Shown: one piece after another, positions 36,622 through 45,790 of the stretch
Position numbering within the stretch: position 1 is the stretch's first letter
How the letters are laid out: every line of letters begins with the position of its first letter
DNA from: Verrucomicrobiaceae bacterium
GTDB taxonomy: Bacteria; Verrucomicrobiota; Verrucomicrobiia; Verrucomicrobiales; Verrucomicrobiaceae
DNA length: 64,000 nt
NCBI GenBank assembly: GCA_015075365.1
Contig: JABTUN010000001.1
Coordinates: 682,001-746,000, forward strand
Direction: 5' to 3'
Notes under the pieces: generated by a model
Told to the model about the DNA's origin: nothing
The model's input: the letters and a program-made list of their open reading frames with translations, nothing else
The model's database searches: none
Position numbers and translations under genes: made by a program

Positions 36622-36685
36622 AGAAAGTGGCACAGGTTTTCAACCTGTGTTCCGAACCGCACAGGTTGAAAACCTGTGCCACTTT
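36622..36685. repeat. Perfect nested-hairpin element, probable bidirectional terminator
   Basis: A 26-bp arm at 36624-36649, from AAAGTGGCACAGG to CAACCTGTG, is perfectly inverted at 36660-36685, with a 10-base loop. Each arm also folds by itself: CACAGGTT-TTC-AACCTGTG. It begins directly after the pyruvyltransferase stop and ends three bases before the convergent DUF1501 stop, so it is positioned as a two-way terminator. A decayed copy lies at 31061-31136. Confidence 0.8.
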
Positions 36686-36687
36686 GC

Positions 36688-38148
36688 TCACCCGATGATC
36701 TCCTTGATCGGATGCTGCCTCTCCACGCCGGTGAGGCGCGCGTCGAGGCCTTGGAATTTGTAGCTGAGGCGCTCGTGGTCGATGCCGCACTGGTTGAGGA
36801 TCGTGGCGTTGATGTCGTTCAGGTGCGCGGGGTCGGTGGCGATGTTGTAGCTGAAGTCATCGCTCTCGCCGTAGCTGGTGCCGCCTTTGATGCCGCCGCC
36901 AGCCATCCACATGCAGAAATTCCGCGGATGATGGTCGCGACCGTAGTTCGTCTGCGAGAGACCGCCCTGCGAATAGACCGTGCGGCCAAATTCACCGCCC
37001 CAGATGACGAGCGTGCTGTCGAGCAGGCCGCGCTGTTTGAGGTCGGTCAAAAGAGCGCCGATGGGCTGGTCGGTGTCGCGGCATTGCAGGCGGATGTCGC
37101 TCGGCAAATTGCCGTGCTGGTCCCAGCCGCGATGCAGCACCTGCACCACGCGTGTGCCGCGTTCGACGAGACGTCGCGCGAGGAGGGCACTCGCGGCAAA
37201 GGTGCCCGGCTTCTGCACCTCGGGGCCATACATGTCGAGCGTGGCCTGGCTCTCGGATCTCAGATCGACGAGCTCCGGCACGCTCGTCTGCATTCGGAAA
37301 GCCATCTCATACTGCGAGATGCGCGCCTGGATCTCCGGATCGCCGAACTTCTCAAAGCTGTGCGCGTTCATCTGCGCCAGCGTGTCGAGCATCGCGCGAC
37401 GATTCGCGGGCGAGACACCATCGGGATTTTGAATGTAGAGCACCGGATCGCCCACGGCACGCAGCGCCACGCCGCTGAACTGGCTCGGCAAAAAGCCGCT
37501 ACTCCACATGCGGGTGAAAAGCGCCTGCGCCATCGCCTTCGCGCTCCACGTCGGCGTCAGCACCACAAAGGCCGGCAGGTCATTGCTCTCGCTGCCGAGA
37601 CCGTAAGCCAGCCACGAGCCGAGGCTCGCAAAGCCCGGCACCTCGCGTCCCGTCATCACAAAGGTGCACGCGGGGTCGTGGTTGATCGCGTTCGTGTGCA
37701 CCGTCTTGATCAAAGCGATGTCATCGACGTGCTTCGCCGTGTGCGGCAGCAACTCGCTCACCCAGCGCCCGCACTGCCCATGCTGCGCGAACTTGAAAAG
37801 GCTCGGTGCCACTGGAAAACGCGCCTGCTTGCTCGTCATGCCCGTCAGCCGCTGCCCGCCCTGCACGCTCGGCGGAAGGTCCTTGTCATACCACTGCTGC
37901 AAGCCCGGTTTGTAGTCCCACGTGTCGAGCTGCGACGGCCCGCCGTTCATGTGCAGGTAAATGACCGCCTTCGCCTTCGCCGCAAAGTGCGGCAGCCCCG
38001 GCAACGGTTCATGCACCTGCGTTTTGGAAGCTGCAAAAGCCTCCCGGCCCATCGCATACGTCAAACCGAGCCCGCCAAGGCGAAGGCCGCTGTGCCCAAA
38101 GAATTGGCGACGAGTTTGAAGGAGATTGGATTCGAAGAGAGGATTCAT
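36688..38148 (-). CDS. DUF1501 protein with twin-arginine signal
   Basis: A 486-residue protein with a twin-arginine motif near the start ([18 protein letters not shown]). The body is the DUF1501 alkaline-phosphatase/sulfatase-like fold: [79 protein letters not shown]1501 genes nearly always follow DUF1549/DUF1553 cytochrome genes in planctomycetes and verrucomicrobia; here the cytochrome stop is four bases upstream. The reaction is not known; the pair is thought to act on an exported or periplasmic substrate. Confidence 0.9.
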   Translation of the reverse strand: MNPLFESNLLQTRRQFFGHSGLRLGGLGLTYAMGREAFAASKTQVHEPLPGLPHFAAKAKAVIYLHMNGGPSQLDTWDYKPGLQQWYDKDLPPSVQGGQRLTGMTSKQARFPVAPSLFKFAQHGQCGRWVSELLPHTAKHVDDIALIKTVHTNAINHDPACTFVMTGREVPGFASLGSWLAYGLGSESNDLPAFVVLTPTWSAKAMAQALFTRMWSSGFLPSQFSGVALRAVGDPVLYIQNPDGVSPANRRAMLDTLAQMNAHSFEKFGDPEIQARISQYEMAFRMQTSVPELVDLRSESQATLDMYGPEVQKPGTFAASALLARRLVERGTRVVQVLHRGWDQHGNLPSDIRLQCRDTDQPIGALLTDLKQRGLLDSTLVIWGGEFGRTVYSQGGLSQTNYGRDHHPRNFCMWMAGGGIKGGTSYGESDDFSYNIATDPAHLNDINATILNQCGIDHERLSYKFQGLDARLTGVERQHPIKEIIG

Positions 38149-38151
38149 GAC

Positions 38152-41100
38152 TCAGTTGCGGGTGACAGTTTCATCGAGGTTGAGCACCAAATTCGCGATC
38201 AGTGTCCACGCGGCGGTTTCAGCAGGTGCAGCGCCCTTCTTCGGTGTCGATTCACCGACTGAAATCGCCCTTTCGGCGGCTTTCGGGTCGTTTTGATACA
38301 GTGCCCGCTGTTTCACCAATGCAGCGACTAGCATCGAAAACTCCTTCGCGTCGGGTTTGCGGCTCAAAACGGTGCGGAAGAGCCAGTGGAGGCGTTTTTC
38401 ATCATCTGCGCCGCCTTCGGCAATCACGCGTTCGGCGAGGGCTCGCGCGGCTTCGAAGTGCTGAACGTCGTTGAGGAGCTGAAGAGCCTGCATTGGGGTG
38501 TTGCTGCGTTCGCGGCGGGTGCAGCTTTGCTCGCGGTTCGGCGCGTCGAAGTTGCTCATGAAGGGCGGTGGGGCGGTGCGCTTGAGGAAGCTGTAAAGGC
38601 TGCGGCGGTAGAGCGACGGGCCGTGGTCTTGCAGGTAGTAGCGTGTGTTGCTGTCGCCGTAGCCGACGGGTTCCCAGATGTTCGGTGGCTGGTAGGTGCG
38701 CACGCCGCGACCGCCCATTTCGAGATTGATGAGGCCGCTGACAAAGAGTGCGTTGTCGCGGATCTGCTCGGCATCGAGGCGCACACGTGGGCCGCGAGCG
38801 AGTAGACGATTTTCGGGATCGAGGCTGAGGAGGTTCGATTCGACCGGTGAGGCCTGTTTGAAGGCTTTGGTCATCAAAAACTGCTTGAGGAGCTGCTTCA
38901 CATTCCAGCCGCTCTTTTGAAACGTGACCGCGAGATGATCGAGCAGCTCAGGATGGCTCGGAGGCTCGCCCTGGGAGCCGAAGTCGTGACTCGTCTTCAC
39001 CAAACCGATGCCGAAAACCTGCTGCCAGAAGCGATTCACCGTCACGCGGGCCGTCATCGGGTTTTCAGGTGCCACGAGCCACTGGGCGAGATCGAGCCGC
39101 GTGGCGCGTGAACCCGTTTTCTTCAGCGGATGAAAGGCCGCGGGCGTGGTGGGCTCGACCTTGTCGCCGAGTTTGTTGTAGGCACCGCGCATGGCGATGA
39201 AAGTGTCGCGCGGCTTTTCTTCATCGCGGAAGATGAAGGTGCCCGGAATGGCCAGATCGGCCGCTGAACGGGCCGCGAGCGCGTTTTGCCAGGCCGTGCG
39301 ATGCTTGGCGAGGTCGTCATTCACCGGCTGTGCGATGCGGGCGAGGTAGAAGCGCAGCAAGGCCTCGCGCTGTTTCGCATCCGTGACCTTCTCCGGCGCG
39401 GTGGCGAGCATTTTGGCGAGCGCGGCAGGCAGTTCGGGCGAATTTTTCTTTGCGCCGCTCATGAGCTTCCACCAAGTCACAAACGAGGTCAGCGCATGCT
39501 TGTCAGGACGCGACTGGCCGCTGACCTCGCAGCGATCAAACACCGCCGTGCCGCCAAATTGCTGCACGCTGACGACATTGATGCGCGTGCCCGGTTTGAA
39601 GCCGAGCACCGCAGCCGGATCAAAGCTGAGCTGCGTCCACTCGCCGCGTTTTGGCAGCGGTCCGGCGACCACATCGCCTTCCTGCGCATACGCAGTGCCG
39701 GTGAAGACGCTGCCATCGCCCCACACGACGCGCTTGTTGTTCAGCTCGACGCTCACGGTGCGCGGCGTGTTCAGCGGATCGAGCCGCACCCACACGCTGA
39801 AGCGCGACGAGTCGCCGAGCACGACGGGCGTGAGTGTCGGCGTGATGTTTTCCTCGCTGAACTGGCCGTTGCTGAGCTGCAGCACGCGTTTACCAGCCTT
39901 TGCGCCGAATGCGGGCTCATTCAGCCACGCGCTGGCGTTGCGCGTGGTGTTCCGCGTTTCCGCGGCGTAGGCGAAAACATCGTCAAAGATGACCTGCGTG
40001 ATGCTTTGAGTCTCTGCGGCCGTTTTTTCCGCGAAGACGGCTTTTTGCGCCGCGGCATCGAGCGCCTTCAGCGTCGCGCTTTCGGCTGCAGTGGCTGCAT
40101 TGAGCGCTTTTTGCTGCTCCGGCGTCGGCAGGCGCAGGTAGGGCTCCGTGGTGTTGATGTTCTTGTCCATCGGCGGATCGGCGCTGCTGTAGAAGAAGGC
40201 GTAGAGCGAATAAAACTCGGCCGTGGTGAGCGGATCATATTTGTGATCGTGACACTGCGCGCAGCCGCCCGTGAGGCCGAGCCACGCGGTGGTAAGCGTG
40301 GCCGCGCGGTCCACGGCATAGAGATGGCGGTATTCCTCGTCGATCGCGCCGCCTTCGCTGGTGGTCACATTGCAGCGCGAGAAGCCGGTGGCGATGAGTT
40401 GATCGCGCGTGGCATTCGGGAGCTGGTCGCCCGCGATCTGCCAGACGGTGAATTGATCGAAGGGCAGGTTCTCATTGAAGGCCCGCACCACCCAGTCGCG
40501 GTAGGCCCACATGTTGCGCTCGTTGTCGAGGTGCAGGCCGTGCGTGTCCGCGTAACGCGCCACATCCAGCCAATGCCTCGCCATCTCCTCGCCAAAGCGC
40601 GGCGACTTCATGTAGCGATCCACCATCGCCTCGTAGTTGCCGTCTTTTAAATAGGCATCCACTTCCGCCAGCGTCGGCGGCAGACCGGTGAGCGTGAACG
40701 ACACGCGGCGGATGAGCGTCTCGCGGTCTGCTTCATCGGCGAAGGCGAGCTTGTCTTTCGCAAGACGATCACTGAGCAACGCATCGATGGTAGAAGTCGT
40801 TTCAAGTTCCAACGTTTCATGTTTCAAGATGCCTGACTTGGAACCTGAAACTTGAGACTTGGAACTTGGAACGGGCCTCTCAAACGCCCAGTGCTTCTGA
40901 TACGACGCGCCTTGCTCGATCCAGAGCTTCAGCGTGTCCTTCTGCTTCTGCGTGAGCTTCTTGTGCGACTTCGGCGGCGGCATGAGGTCGTCCTCGTCCG
41001 TCGTGACGATGCGCTGCCAGACCTCGCTCTTTGCCAGATCGCCCGGCTTGATGGGAAACGCGCCATCTTTGGCCGTGTAGGCTCCTTCCGGCGTGTCGAG

Positions 41101-41253
41101 CCGCAGCTCGGCCTCGCGCTTCTTCGAATCAAAGCCGTGGCACGCGAAGCAGTTCTCCGAGAGGATCGGGCGGATGTGCTGGTTGAAGCTGATTTTCTCC
41201 TCCGCGGCGGCCACAGAGGTCAAAACGAGCAGGATGGGGGTGAGACGAAGCAT
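38152..41253 (-). CDS. Planctomycete-type cytochrome, DUF1549/DUF1553 protein
   Basis: A 1033-residue exported protein; ATG 41253 gives a signal peptide (MLRLTPILLVLTSVAAAEE), while the longer frame upstream is antisense to tyrS. Order: a planctomycete cytochrome C domain with CFACH near residue 38, the DUF1549 region with RHWLDVARYADTHG and a second heme-like CAQCH, a galactose-binding-like beta-sandwich insert (about 500-650), and DUF1553 at the C-terminus (NRFWQQVFGIGLVKTSHDFG, NREQSCTRRERSNTPMQALQ). It probably works with the DUF1501 protein in an operon as an exported redox enzyme. It is divergent from tyrS. Confidence 0.9.
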   Translation of the reverse strand: MLRLTPILLVLTSVAAAEEKISFNQHIRPILSENCFACHGFDSKKREAELRLDTPEGAYTAKDGAFPIKPGDLAKSEVWQRIVTTDEDDLMPPPKSHKKLTQKQKDTLKLWIEQGASYQKHWAFERPVPSSKSQVSGSKSGILKHETLELETTSTIDALLSDRLAKDKLAFADEADRETLIRRVSFTLTGLPPTLAEVDAYLKDGNYEAMVDRYMKSPRFGEEMARHWLDVARYADTHGLHLDNERNMWAYRDWVVRAFNENLPFDQFTVWQIAGDQLPNATRDQLIATGFSRCNVTTSEGGAIDEEYRHLYAVDRAATLTTAWLGLTGGCAQCHDHKYDPLTTAEFYSLYAFFYSSADPPMDKNINTTEPYLRLPTPEQQKALNAATAAESATLKALDAAAQKAVFAEKTAAETQSITQVIFDDVFAYAAETRNTTRNASAWLNEPAFGAKAGKRVLQLSNGQFSEENITPTLTPVVLGDSSRFSVWVRLDPLNTPRTVSVELNNKRVVWGDGSVFTGTAYAQEGDVVAGPLPKRGEWTQLSFDPAAVLGFKPGTRINVVSVQQFGGTAVFDRCEVSGQSRPDKHALTSFVTWWKLMSGAKKNSPELPAALAKMLATAPEKVTDAKQREALLRFYLARIAQPVNDDLAKHRTAWQNALAARSAADLAIPGTFIFRDEEKPRDTFIAMRGAYNKLGDKVEPTTPAAFHPLKKTGSRATRLDLAQWLVAPENPMTARVTVNRFWQQVFGIGLVKTSHDFGSQGEPPSHPELLDHLAVTFQKSGWNVKQLLKQFLMTKAFKQASPVESNLLSLDPENRLLARGPRVRLDAEQIRDNALFVSGLINLEMGGRGVRTYQPPNIWEPVGYGDSNTRYYLQDHGPSLYRRSLYSFLKRTAPPPFMSNFDAPNREQSCTRRERSNTPMQALQLLNDVQHFEAARALAERVIAEGGADDEKRLHWLFRTVLSRKPDAKEFSMLVAALVKQRALYQNDPKAAERAISVGESTPKKGAAPAETAAWTLIANLVLNLDETVTRN

Positions 41254-41370
41254 ATGGCAATCATACGCCGCCCGGGATGGCGATTCAGGGCATGATTTGG
41301 CATAATCCCGGCATTCCGGGTGCCCGTCCCGTCTTGACACTCCGCTGTGCCGCTTCACAAGAGACGGCCC

Positions 41371-42630
41371 ATGCCCACCGATCTCATCGCCGATCTCGAA
41401 TGGCGCGGCCTGCTGAAGCAGACCAGCGACCTCGAAGCCATCCAGGAAGCGCTTCAAACGCCGCAGACCTTCTACTGCGGCTTTGACCCGACCGCGGAGA
41501 GCCTGCACATCGGCAACCTGCTGCCGCTCATGGCACTGCGTCGCGTGCAGGAGCACGGGCACAAGGCCATCGCCATCCTCGGCGGCGGCACCGGCCTCAT
41601 CGGCGATCCCAGCGGCAAGGTGAACGAGCGCACGCTGAACACACCCGAGACCGTGGCCCAGTATGTCGAAAAGATCGGCGTCCAGGTGCGCAGCATCCTC
41701 GATCCAGAGAAGACCATCGTCGTGAACAACGGCGACTGGATTGGCAGCATGAGCGCCGTGCATCTGCTACGAGACATCGGAAAACACTTCTCCATCGCGG
41801 TCATGATCGGGCGCGAGAGCGTGGCCGCTCGACTCGAAACGGGCATCAGCTTCACCGAGTTCACCTACATGATCCTGCAGGCGTATGACTTCGTGAAGCT
41901 CTTTGACATGCATGGCTGCCGTTTCCAGATCGGCGGCAGCGACCAGTGGGGCAACATGGTCTCCGGCCTCGATCTCATCCGCAAAATGCGCGGCGAGAGC
42001 GCGCACGTCATCACCTTCCCGCTCATCACGACCAGCAGCGGCAAAAAGTTCGGCAAGTCCGAGGCCGGTGCGATCTGGATGGACCGCAACAAGACCAGCC
42101 CGTATGCCTTCTACCAGTTCTGGGTGAACAGCGAGGACCCGGACGTGCCTCGTTTCCTGCGCTACTTCACGCTGCTCTCCCAGGAAGAGATCACCGCCAT
42201 CGAGACCGAGCACGCCGCGCGTCCAGAACTTCGCAGCGGCCACAAACGCCTCGCCGCGGAGGTCACCAAGCTCGTTCACGGCGAAGCCGAGCTGCAAAAA
42301 GTCATCCTCGCCTCCGACGCCTTGTTTGGCGGAGCCGATCTGGCCACCGCGGATGTGGACACGCTCATCGAGGCCACCGCCTCCGCGCCGAGCTGTTCTG
42401 TCGATCTCGCCGCCATCCCGAGTGTTCCCGATCTGCTCGTCCAACTCGGCCTCGCCACCTCGAAGGGCGATGCGAACCGCCTGCTCAAAGGCGGCGGCTT
42501 CTACATCAACAACGTGCAAGTGGCCGCCAACACGCCCGTGACCATCACCGCCACCGATTTCCTCGGCGGGAAGGTCTGCGTGCTGCGCAAAGGCAAAAGA
42601 AACTACGCGACGGTGCGTTCTGCTGCGTGA
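41371..42630 (+). CDS. tyrS: Tyrosyl-tRNA synthetase
   Basis: A 419-residue class I aminoacyl-tRNA synthetase, normal length for the bacterial TyrS. HIGN at 46-49 is the HIGH motif and KFGKS at 226-230 the KMSKS motif; the tyrosine pocket includes YCGFDPT and GGSDQWGN. The C-terminal S4 RNA-binding domain ends the protein (VPDLLVQLGLATSKGDANRLLKGGG). It attaches tyrosine to its tRNA in the cytoplasm. ATG 41371 matches the family start. Its stop codon overlaps the start of the next gene by one base. Confidence 0.97.
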   Translation: MPTDLIADLEWRGLLKQTSDLEAIQEALQTPQTFYCGFDPTAESLHIGNLLPLMALRRVQEHGHKAIAILGGGTGLIGDPSGKVNERTLNTPETVAQYVEKIGVQVRSILDPEKTIVVNNGDWIGSMSAVHLLRDIGKHFSIAVMIGRESVAARLETGISFTEFTYMILQAYDFVKLFDMHGCRFQIGGSDQWGNMVSGLDLIRKMRGESAHVITFPLITTSSGKKFGKSEAGAIWMDRNKTSPYAFYQFWVNSEDPDVPRFLRYFTLLSQEEITAIETEHAARPELRSGHKRLAAEVTKLVHGEAELQKVILASDALFGGADLATADVDTLIEATASAPSCSVDLAAIPSVPDLLVQLGLATSKGDANRLLKGGGFYINNVQVAANTPVTITATDFLGGKVCVLRKGKRNYATVRSAA

Positions 42631-43247
42631 TGAAAATCGCCGCCGCCCTGTTCCTGATCGCCACCGCCGCTTTCGCGCAAGAAACGCCTCAGTCCGCCTT
42701 CCAGCGTGGCGTGCAGATGTTCTTCGACGCGAAGCCGAAGGAGTCGGTGGAGGCGTTTGACGCACTTTTGAAGCTGGAGCCCAAGGCGAAGCCCGAACTG
42801 TGGCAGCGTGGCCTTTCGCTCTACTACACGGGCGATTTCAAGGCAGGGCAGGAACAGTTTGAGACGCACCAGACCTTCAACACGAATGATGTGGAGAACG
42901 CGGCGTGGCATTTCCTCTGCGTGGCAAAGGCGGAAGGCGTGGAAGCCGCGCGCAAGGTGCTGATTCCCATCGAAGGCGACACACGCGTGCCGATGAAGCA
43001 GGTGCACGAGCTCTTCGCGGGCAAAGCCACACCCGATGCCGTGCTCAAAGCCGCCGAGAGCGGCGAAGGCGAAACGCTGCGCAACCACCGCTGCTACGCG
43101 CATCTGTATCTCGGCCTCTATTTTGAAGCGACAGGCGACGACGCGAAGGCAAAGAGCCACATGGTGAAAGCGGCGACCGACTTCAAGATGGACCACTACA
43201 TGGGCAAGGTGGCCCAGGTGCACTGCAAGCTCCGCGGGTGGGATTGA
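42630..43247 (+). CDS. Exported tetratricopeptide-like protein
   Basis: A 205-residue protein with a signal peptide (MKIAAALFLIATAAFAQ). The mature part is helical with TPR-like units: AFQRGVQMFFDAKPKESVEAF, then ELWQRGLSLYYTGDFKAGQ, and late AHLYLGLYFEATGDDAKAKSHM. The pattern recalls NlpI-type periplasmic TPR proteins that scaffold other factors. Its ATG shares a base with the tyrS stop (TGATG), so translation is coupled, although the two products act in different compartments. Confidence 0.65.
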   Translation: MKIAAALFLIATAAFAQETPQSAFQRGVQMFFDAKPKESVEAFDALLKLEPKAKPELWQRGLSLYYTGDFKAGQEQFETHQTFNTNDVENAAWHFLCVAKAEGVEAARKVLIPIEGDTRVPMKQVHELFAGKATPDAVLKAAESGEGETLRNHRCYAHLYLGLYFEATGDDAKAKSHMVKAATDFKMDHYMGKVAQVHCKLRGWD

Positions 43248-43258
43248 AGGGCCCGCGG

Positions 43259-44806
43259 TCAGTCGAGTGTTTTCTTCGGCGGGGCGATGCCGACGGGCTG
43301 CGTGCCACCGGGGCGCGGGCGGGCGACGCCAGCGGGCTCCAAGCGCTGAATCTCATAGGCGGTCAGATTCACCGTGATGTCGAGCCTGGCCAGGAAGTCC
43401 CAGGTGGCGGCGACACCGACCTCGTCGGCGATTTTGCGCGCCTCGAGATAGGTGTCGAAGGCATCCGTCATGACCTGGAAGAGCACGACGCCATTTGGAT
43501 CCTCCTTCACATCCCGCAGCAGGCGGATGAGGGCGGAGTTGGGCTGCTTGAAGGCCTCGATGGACTCCCCGCCGCCGCTTTTGGGTTTCAAGGCCAGCCG
43601 GATGTAGTTCAGCGTGGGCTGAAACTCCGGCTCGAAGGTGTAGGAGCCGGTGATGAGCGGGTTGGAGGCAGCGCGCTGGAGGAGCGATACGACGCGTGTC
43701 ATGTCGTAGATCGTGCGTGCCTTGCTGGCGTCCTCGATGCCTTTGACCTTGGCGAGGTCCTTGAAAAAGTAGTCGGCGATGTCCTTTGGAGCGGCCTTCA
43801 CCGCCGAGGACGCCGCTCCCCAGGAGAAGGTGACCTTCCCCGCCGCAGCCTCGGCCTTGATGACGGGCTTGAGCGGATCGCGGGATGGGTCGAGTTTTTT
43901 CCAGGGCTCAAGGTCGCCCTTGGTTGCGGCGACGATGGCCTCGGCCACAAGGGGCATGGAGGAGCGCGTGGGGATGGAGATGTCGGCAACGGCCTCGAGA
44001 ATCTGTTTGGTGGGCGCGATACCGGCGGCGGCGAGGGCTTTGTAGGCCTCGGCGGCGTGCTCGATCTGCATGCGGTTGACGAGCGGCGCGATGTGCGTCC
44101 ATGCCTGCGTGGCGGCCGGGCCGAGGATCTTCTCCATCAGCTTGGCGAACGGAGTGTACTCGACGCGCTGGTACTCGAGCTGGGATTTGACCTTCTCCAG
44201 GCCGTCAAGGATGGGCTGGACGAACTTTGGCTGGTTGAAGCTGAGCACGCCGCCTTTCGCGACCAGGACACGCGTTTCATTGGGTTTTTCGGGATACGGG
44301 CGCGGATTCGGCAAGCGGACGTACTTGGGCGGCGGCGGTTGATAGACAGGCGTCTGGTCTAGCAAGGCCTTGAGGCGTTCGACTTCCGCCAGCAGCTTGT
44401 CCACGACGGCTTTTTGCTCCACACGCTCCTTCTTACGCGCTTCGAGCTGCTTCTTGAACTCGTCGAGGTCCATGAGCTTCATCTTCTGCTGCAGCTCGGT
44501 GGTATCGACGGTTTTGAGCTCCTCGATGACCTTTTGAAGCTCTGTCTGGATCCTGACTTTCTCCTCGTCGAGGCGTTTTGGGTCAGCGACAGGCGGGGGG
44601 AGGGCTTCGATCTTGTCCTTCATCTCCTTGTGCTCCTGCTCCGTTACGGGCGGGAGGTCGGAGAGGATCTTCTGGACGATGCGGGCGGTGTTCAGCGCCA
44701 TCACGACGAAAACGATCATCAAGACGCCAACGACGTTCGTCACGGCATCCATGAGGGAGTCGAGATTGAGTTCGGAACCACCGGAACTGGAGCTCTTTTT
44801 TGCCAT
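43259..44806 (-). CDS. ExbD/TolR-like subunit with long periplasmic domain
   Basis: A 515-residue protein. One N-terminal membrane helix (about residues 18-42, VTNVVGVLMIVFVVMAL) follows LDSLMD; Asp20 sits where ExbD and TolR have their proton-carrying Asp. A coiled coil (about 60-155, QTELQKVIEELKTVD...) leads into a large Pro-rich and then globular periplasmic part of unknown fold, far longer than the ~140 residues of ExbD. It is the last of a three-gene operon with a second ExbD-like gene and the zinc-ribbon ExbB/TolQ gene. Confidence 0.75.
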   Translation of the reverse strand: MAKKSSSSGGSELNLDSLMDAVTNVVGVLMIVFVVMALNTARIVQKILSDLPPVTEQEHKEMKDKIEALPPPVADPKRLDEEKVRIQTELQKVIEELKTVDTTELQQKMKLMDLDEFKKQLEARKKERVEQKAVVDKLLAEVERLKALLDQTPVYQPPPPKYVRLPNPRPYPEKPNETRVLVAKGGVLSFNQPKFVQPILDGLEKVKSQLEYQRVEYTPFAKLMEKILGPAATQAWTHIAPLVNRMQIEHAAEAYKALAAAGIAPTKQILEAVADISIPTRSSMPLVAEAIVAATKGDLEPWKKLDPSRDPLKPVIKAEAAAGKVTFSWGAASSAVKAAPKDIADYFFKDLAKVKGIEDASKARTIYDMTRVVSLLQRAASNPLITGSYTFEPEFQPTLNYIRLALKPKSGGGESIEAFKQPNSALIRLLRDVKEDPNGVVLFQVMTDAFDTYLEARKIADEVGVAATWDFLARLDITVNLTAYEIQRLEPAGVARPRPGGTQPVGIAPPKKTLD

Positions 44807-44820
44807 GGGGCGGGGTTACG

Positions 44821-45750
44821 TCATTTTTTGGGTGTTTCGGCCTTTTTGGGAGCCTCGGCCTTCTTTTTCGCGTCGTCAGCAGCGGGGGCGGCGGCGGGCG
44901 GCGGAAGGATTTTGCCGCGGAATTTCTCAAACATGGCCAGATCCAGCACGCCACGGCCAGGGATGGGCAGCTTGCCAATGCGGATCTTGTAATCGTTGTC
45001 GGCACGACCCGCGCCGTTGTTAAAGGCTCCCTGACCATCATCCCGCACCAGGAAAAGAACGAGGGCGTTCGGAATCTTGGCCACCTCGGTGAGGAAGTGG
45101 TTGTAGGCCACGTCGGCGAGGACGACCTCGGCGGTGGCGGAGAGGCGGTAGTCTTCCTTGCCCCATGCGCCGAGGATTTTCAGCGCGCCGGAGGCGGCCT
45201 CGACAAAGAACACTTTGGTGCCCTCGGCCATGCCAGCGCCGGACGGCTGGACCACCACGGGCGGGATTTTTTTATCCGGCGGCACGTCGCGGGACTTGAT
45301 CTCGGCCATGAGCTTGTCGATCTCGGCCTTGGACTCGGCCTGCTGCTTTTTGAGGCCGTCGAGCTCCAACAGGAGGTCGTCGAGCTCCTTCTGCATCTGC
45401 TGGGAGAGCTTCAGGTTCGTCTCCTGGATGTCCTTGGAAGTGTCGAGCAGCTTGCGCAGCTTGGCAAAGCGCTGCTGGCGGTCCTCGAGCTGCTTTTTGA
45501 TCTCGTCGAGCACGGCGACTTTTTCCTTGAGCGCGACATCGAGCTCCTCCCGGGTCTTGATGTCCTTTTTCATCTGGATGTATTCCTGCGCGCGCTTGAT
45601 CTCCTCCGCGCTACGCCCCTCCGCCTTGCCGACCTGGGCGATGACGAGCACCACGATCATCAGCACCAGCGCGCCGATGAGGCAGGCGAGGATGCTGAGG
45701 AAGGGAAAGAGGGAAACTTCTCCTTCGGTGGATGCGCGGCGTTTTGCCAT
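44821..45750 (-). CDS. Second ExbD/TolR-like subunit, without the membrane Asp
   Basis: A 309-residue protein with one membrane helix (about 14-40, FPFLSILACLIGALVLMIVV). Where ExbD has Phe-Ile-Asp this protein has Phe-Leu-Ser, so the proton-carrying Asp is missing. A long coiled coil (about 50-165) is followed by a small globular domain and an Ala/Lys/Pro-rich C-terminal tail. It lies between the ExbB-like and the other ExbD-like gene with gaps of 40 and 14 bases. Together the two ExbD-like products could form an unequal pair inside the motor. Confidence 0.75.
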   Translation of the reverse strand: MAKRRASTEGEVSLFPFLSILACLIGALVLMIVVLVIAQVGKAEGRSAEEIKRAQEYIQMKKDIKTREELDVALKEKVAVLDEIKKQLEDRQQRFAKLRKLLDTSKDIQETNLKLSQQMQKELDDLLLELDGLKKQQAESKAEIDKLMAEIKSRDVPPDKKIPPVVVQPSGAGMAEGTKVFFVEAASGALKILGAWGKEDYRLSATAEVVLADVAYNHFLTEVAKIPNALVLFLVRDDGQGAFNNGAGRADNDYKIRIGKLPIPGRGVLDLAMFEKFRGKILPPPAAAPAADDAKKKAEAPKKAETPKK

Positions 45751-45790
45751 CGGTTGATGCGGTCAGGTTGCGGCGGACAGGGAGGGCGGA

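Noticed and set aside
41254..41763. An N-terminal extension of the DUF1549/DUF1553 protein
   Set aside because: This part is antisense to tyrS; the signal peptide starts at 41253.
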